Part shown: positions 60,471 through 64,000 of the stretch, piece by piece
Position numbering within the stretch: position 1 is the first letter of the stretch
Layout: every line of letters starts with the position of its first letter
Source of the DNA: Pyronema omphalodes
Lineage: Eukaryota; Ascomycota; Pezizomycetes; Pezizales; Pyronemataceae
Length of the DNA: 64,000 nucleotides
Assembly (NCBI GenBank): GCA_024516155.1
Contig: JAJJXM010000045.1
Span: 310,001 to 374,000 of the forward strand
Direction of reading: 5' to 3'
Notes under the pieces: generated by a model
What the model saw: only the letters and a program-made list of their open reading frames with translations
What the model was told of the DNA's origin: nothing
Databases searched by the model: none
Position numbers and translations under genes: made by a program

Positions 60471-61159
60471 TTATGGCGGAAGCTAGCTAAATACTTTACA
60501 TTGCTAACTGTCGAGTGCTACGTCAACAGTTACCTGCAACGCCCCGGAGCAGTCTTCGTTGTGTCAGGTTGTAGCCCGCCCCCTGACCCTGATAGTCCAT
60601 TTCCATCCTTCTCGTCGGTATGTCGTTAAGCCCTGTGCACAACGACTTTTCTAATTCGAGTACGTCATATGTACGGGGAATATTTGAAAAACTTCATTTC
60701 CGGTATCTTCACTGTCCATACAGTAGTCCTGGAAATAACAATGTGACTTATCTCCAATGCCCTAGGTGTGATAATGACTTGTATAGTGGTTAATGGCCGG
60801 GGTCCCGACAGCTCTGGATGCATTTGCAATAACGTCATTTTATTGCTGTACGGGGCTGGTCTTTAGTCGTCCATCCCGATCATTATCGCACCTACGACGT
60901 ACAACCACCTGGAAGTTAGCTGTGGTGATTGTAGCTAGGTAAATGAAACTGTTGTTCCACTTTTCCCCCTCTCTTTCCATCCCTCTCCTCTCCAACATTT
61001 TGACGCCACACTCACAGACACAGATATACACACCGATATACACACAGCTATATACACACGCTCCACAGTTACTTCTTTTTCGTCCAACGCTTTCCTCCTC
61101 ACCTTCTCACCTTCATCATCTCAACGTAATCAGGATAGACGTCTCCTGACAACACGACG

Positions 61160-62085
61160 ATGGATAATAAGAATAACGATGATAAGGATAAAAGCAATCA
61201 AGAGGGGAATGAGGATAAAAAGCACAGCAACAGTAACAACAGCAACAATAACACAGATAACGATAGTATGAACAAAAACAATAAGAACGATAAGAAGGAC
61301 CAGACCAACAAGAAAGATCATAACGACAACACTGTTGAGACCAACAAGCATGATACGACCAAAGAGGGAGACAAGGATAATGACAACAAAAACGATAACC
61401 GCCCCATTAAAGAAGCCACACTCCTCACACCCGGGCATAATACACAGTCAACCACCGTCTCAATGGGCTGTCGCCGCTGCCACATCACCGCATACCCACC
61501 ATGGAAGAAGCACAGCTGGTTGGATATATCCGTTCACTCTCTCAGCTCCTAACCTGCAGACACATACTCATCCCGATCGAATCCCGCAAGCTCTACGGGA
61601 TTACTATTCCCATTTCCGACATGACGCACCTCGTCTCACCTCCGCAAACCCCCGAAAAAATAGTAGCCCGGCACATACTCTACCACTTAGCCGATATTAC
61701 CAAGGTATATGACCTAACCGATACCAAACGATATTCATTGGATGCTTTAGTGGACTTTCGCGGGGCGTTGATTGTATATTTAAATGGCTTCAGGAGGACC
61801 TTTCGTCAACCGGGGCCGAAGGTTGTTACAATGGAGATGATTCATTGCTTCATGGAGGTGCTACAGAAATCGAAACATTGGAATAATACCATGGAGGATG
61901 CACCATTACCGGCGCAGGTCCTGTGTGGAACTTTCTATGCGCTACTGGTAAGGTCGTTTAATGACGCCATTGATGACGTTTACGATGATTTTAGGTTTGT
62001 GTTTCGCGTGATTGCGTCGTTTGGTCGTACGTTGAAACTTCATATTGAACGGAGACAGGTTGAGGAGATGAACGGGGCCGTTTGA
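61160..62085 (+). pseudogene. Family 3b protein, copy in right arm (one frameshift)
   Basis: ATG at 61,160, stop TGA at 62,083-62,085. N-terminal 75 residues are Asn/Lys/Asp-rich (MDNKNNDDKDKSNQEGNEDK), then MGCRRCHITAYPPWKKHSWL with CxxC. One base is missing near 61,534 (CACTCTC against CACATCTC in the left arm). The second frame is then continuous: SQLLTCRHILIPIESRKLYG, EKIVARHILYHLADITKVYD, LVDFRGALIVYLNGFRRTF, MEMIHCFMEVLQKSKHWNN, APLPAQVLCGTFYALLVRSF and RTLKLHIERRQVEEM. One base from an open frame of about 308 residues, so this is the best-preserved 3b copy. Function unknown. Confidence 0.8.
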
Positions 62086-62577
62086 AAGGCGTTGAAGTAG
62101 CCTGTTTCTGGAATTCACCAACATTTGGCTGGTACTGGACTGCGTCATTGTTCTATAGACTTCATTTTCTTATTAGCCCTACGGATACTGTTTATTTGCT
62201 TATTTTGCAGACTGTGAATGGTTTCAGGATATTGATGGAGATTCAATAATTGCAGCCGGTAGAGGCAACGCAGAAATGTCAGCAAAGATCACAATTGTTA
62301 GTTTTTCGAAGACATAAAAACAGGAACTCCTGCCCGTTGACTCTGTATCTCTCGTCCTGCTTGCTCTTCGTACTACTATCGCCAGCCAGTTGTAATGTAT
62401 GAAGCGAGGCATGGCCGTCTCTGACGCCACTCCTCCAGCTCCACGAAACCTACAAAAGCGTCATATGTGGCAAATCGATCCCAGCCAGTTACCATAGCCC
62501 TTCCGATTACGAGCCCTGCAATGCATAAAGCTCATCTTCACTATCACAAAAAAAACCAGCAAAAACCCACAATCCGG
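62086..62577. other. 3' flank of the 3b gene
   Basis: Non-coding, mirrored at 14,100-14,580. It contains TTACAACTGGCTGGCG-like sequence, which also appears at 8730 next to the truncated copy. Confidence 0.5.
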
Positions 62578-63509
62578 CAGAGTTCGGCACGGTCCGTCCA
62601 GGACGGCGGACCGGACAGGACCACACTGGTCGTCCGGTCCCGTCCATGACTTTGGACGGACGGCCACTAGGCGGTCCGGTCCCGTCCACAAACTCAAAAG
62701 ACCGGACGGGACGGCGGGTGACGGCAGGACCGCGGGTTTCGGGTGAGCTAGTTTTCAGGGGGCGGTTTGGTTCAAGTTTGCCAGATACTATGGGCCGCAG
62801 CAGCGACATTTTCAGCACTGTAGTAAATGAACCCTTCACGCTGCACTTTAATAAAGCCTATACACCCCACTGAAGGTGCACTCCACCCAGCAATAGTTTG
62901 ACTGCTCATAGTAGTTTTGTATTTTTTTTTAGTAACGTAAATTCCCGCTACAAATATTCTTCTATCATTCACATTCTATCTTCTACCTTTCCATCTTTTA
63001 CCTGCAAGAATTTTCCACTTCTTTCATTGCTGTGTAAGTCGAACATCAACAGCCATCACTCTATTCCCAGAAGAGCAAGAATATGCCAAAGTTTCATCGG
63101 CGTTCTCTACACCTGTTCCGACCAGGAGCAGAACACCCTGCCTGTCCTCTCAAGAATTGTGTTCATTCGAGAAGGATGGGGAAGGACGCATTTTAGTGGC
63201 GGGAGAAGGAGCATTCTATGCATCAGTATGGTTTTTTTTGTTTGCAAGCAATTCCATATAGGTGACTTTAATTCGTGCAATGCATCAGAATTATCAAAGG
63301 AAAACACCATGAGCCGTAGTAAAAAAACTGCGGGTTGCGAGTGACCGATAATGACGCTAGTCGTGGTCACCCACGGTCACCCGCGGTCCGTCCCGTCCGT
63401 GGTGCCTCCAGGACGGCCGGTCCTGGTCCTACTTCAGGACGGGACCGTGAGTGACGGTCCGGTCCCGTCCACAGCCAGGACGGGACCGGACGGACCGTGC
63501 CGAACTCTG
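62578..63509 (-). mobile_element. Non-autonomous hAT-like element, copy 2
   Basis: 932 bp, same element as 59,123-60,059 in opposite orientation, with 8-bp duplication CAATCCGG at 62,570-62,577 and 63,510-63,517. The empty site in the left arm is near 14,085-14,105 (CCGTATTGTGGGGTTTGC). No transposase frame. Confidence 0.92.
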
Positions 63510-63905
63510 CAATCCGGATGCTAAGTAGAAATTCCGATACAGGCTACAGCAACACTTGTAGGTATACCCTCCCAACAGGACAGGATATGATCCTCTGATA
63601 TATATATATTCTATTTATGCTGGCGGATATCCGTCACGATAGTGCCTTTACAATTCTTGACAAAATGAAAAAGAATATTTGTAAGCTAGTAAAACCGGGT
63701 GTTCGGCATGCATCTATCGCCAAAGCGTCCATCCTAAACTTTTACCTGAGAACATCTATTTATACTGTGAATACAAGACTCCTAGCACAGCATTCCTATG
63801 ATCCAACAATCAGGGCAAGTGTATATCAGGGCAAGTAAATGGTCATACTGGATCACTCGAATTACTCTGTCCGGTAGGGTTTTCGGCTTCGTGTCGAACG
63901 TCATA

Positions 63906-64000
63906 GGGAAGTTTGGGGATAAGGAGATAGGCTTGCCTCATTAGGCGGTTTGAACCGCAAGGACAGGAACTCTGGATGTTTAGCTCCCGTAAAGACATGA
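63906..64000 (+). mobile_element. 5'-truncated LINE 3' end running off the window
   Basis: GGGGATAAGGAGATAGG, TTAGGCGGTTTGAACCGC, GAGGACAGG-like and TTAGCTCCCG stretches match the LINE B 3' untranslated region (45,410-45,500, reversed). The rest lies beyond 64,000. Confidence 0.75.

Larger units (their letters stand above)
53830..63590 (-). repeat. Right arm of the large inverted duplication
   Basis: Mirror of 13,990-22,500 with 3a, family 1 and 3b genes in reverse order and orientation. It is longer because of two hAT-like insertions of 937 and 932 bp. Relative to the left arm it lacks part of R1 (between ACGTGACGTGAG near 60,280 and CCTGGCACATGCGCGTTACC near 60,312) and the 182-bp insertion. 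Confidence 0.85.

Noticed and set aside
62898..63344. 148-codon frame inside hAT copy 2 as a transposase fragment
   Set aside because: No hAT dimerisation or catalytic motif is visible, and it does not fit a transposase.

Overview
This looks like about 64 kb of a repeat-rich genome of a filamentous fungus, most likely an ascomycete. The basis is Tad1-type LINEs (ORF1 with CCHC zinc knuckles, then endonuclease, RT, RNase H and a terminal zinc knuckle), a Ty3/gypsy chromovirus, hAT-like non-autonomous elements, TTAGGG-like motifs, and no bacterial-style operons. The species cannot be read from the sequence. I saw no tRNA, rRNA, CRISPR array or conserved housekeeping gene.

Layout. 1-4270: a LINE on the minus strand, cut by the left edge (LINE C). 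5.0-22.5 kb: an accessory region made of repeated copies of three unrecognised gene families. Family 1 has a Q/N/P/S/T-rich tail followed by a helical C-terminal domain. Family 2 carries an IPRD motif and a conserved domain. Family 3, subtypes 3a and 3b, has an Asn/Asp-rich tail, a CxxC motif and a helical domain. 23,201-39,179: a full-length LINE on the plus strand (LINE A), bounded by an 11-bp target duplication. It holds a solo LTR (24,334-25,471) and a complete Ty3/gypsy element (29,179-37,953), each with a perfect 5-bp duplication. 39.2-45.3 kb: a diverged family 2 copy, a MITE and a LINE relic. 45,353-51,383: a second full-length LINE of the same family (LINE B, minus strand, 16-bp duplication). 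53.8-63.6 kb: an inverted copy of 14.0-22.5 kb carrying the same genes in mirror order plus two hAT-like insertions. 63.9-64.0 kb: the tail of another LINE leaving the window.

How it fits together. The genes behave as modules: a 3b gene and a family 1 gene diverge from a shared upstream region of about 2-2.5 kb, with a 3a gene downstream. The module was copied in tandem (about 8-12.8 kb and 14-22 kb) and as an inverted copy (54-63 kb). Mobile elements then filled the centre; subtracting the nested insertions leaves about 6.06 kb for LINE A against 6.03 kb for LINE B. Nearly every long reading frame is broken by private one- or two-base indels, so the genes are either decaying or carry residual long-read consensus errors. 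Function is unknown. The clustering, copy number, disordered tails and lack of visible signal peptides mark them as a candidate undescribed lineage-specific gene system.
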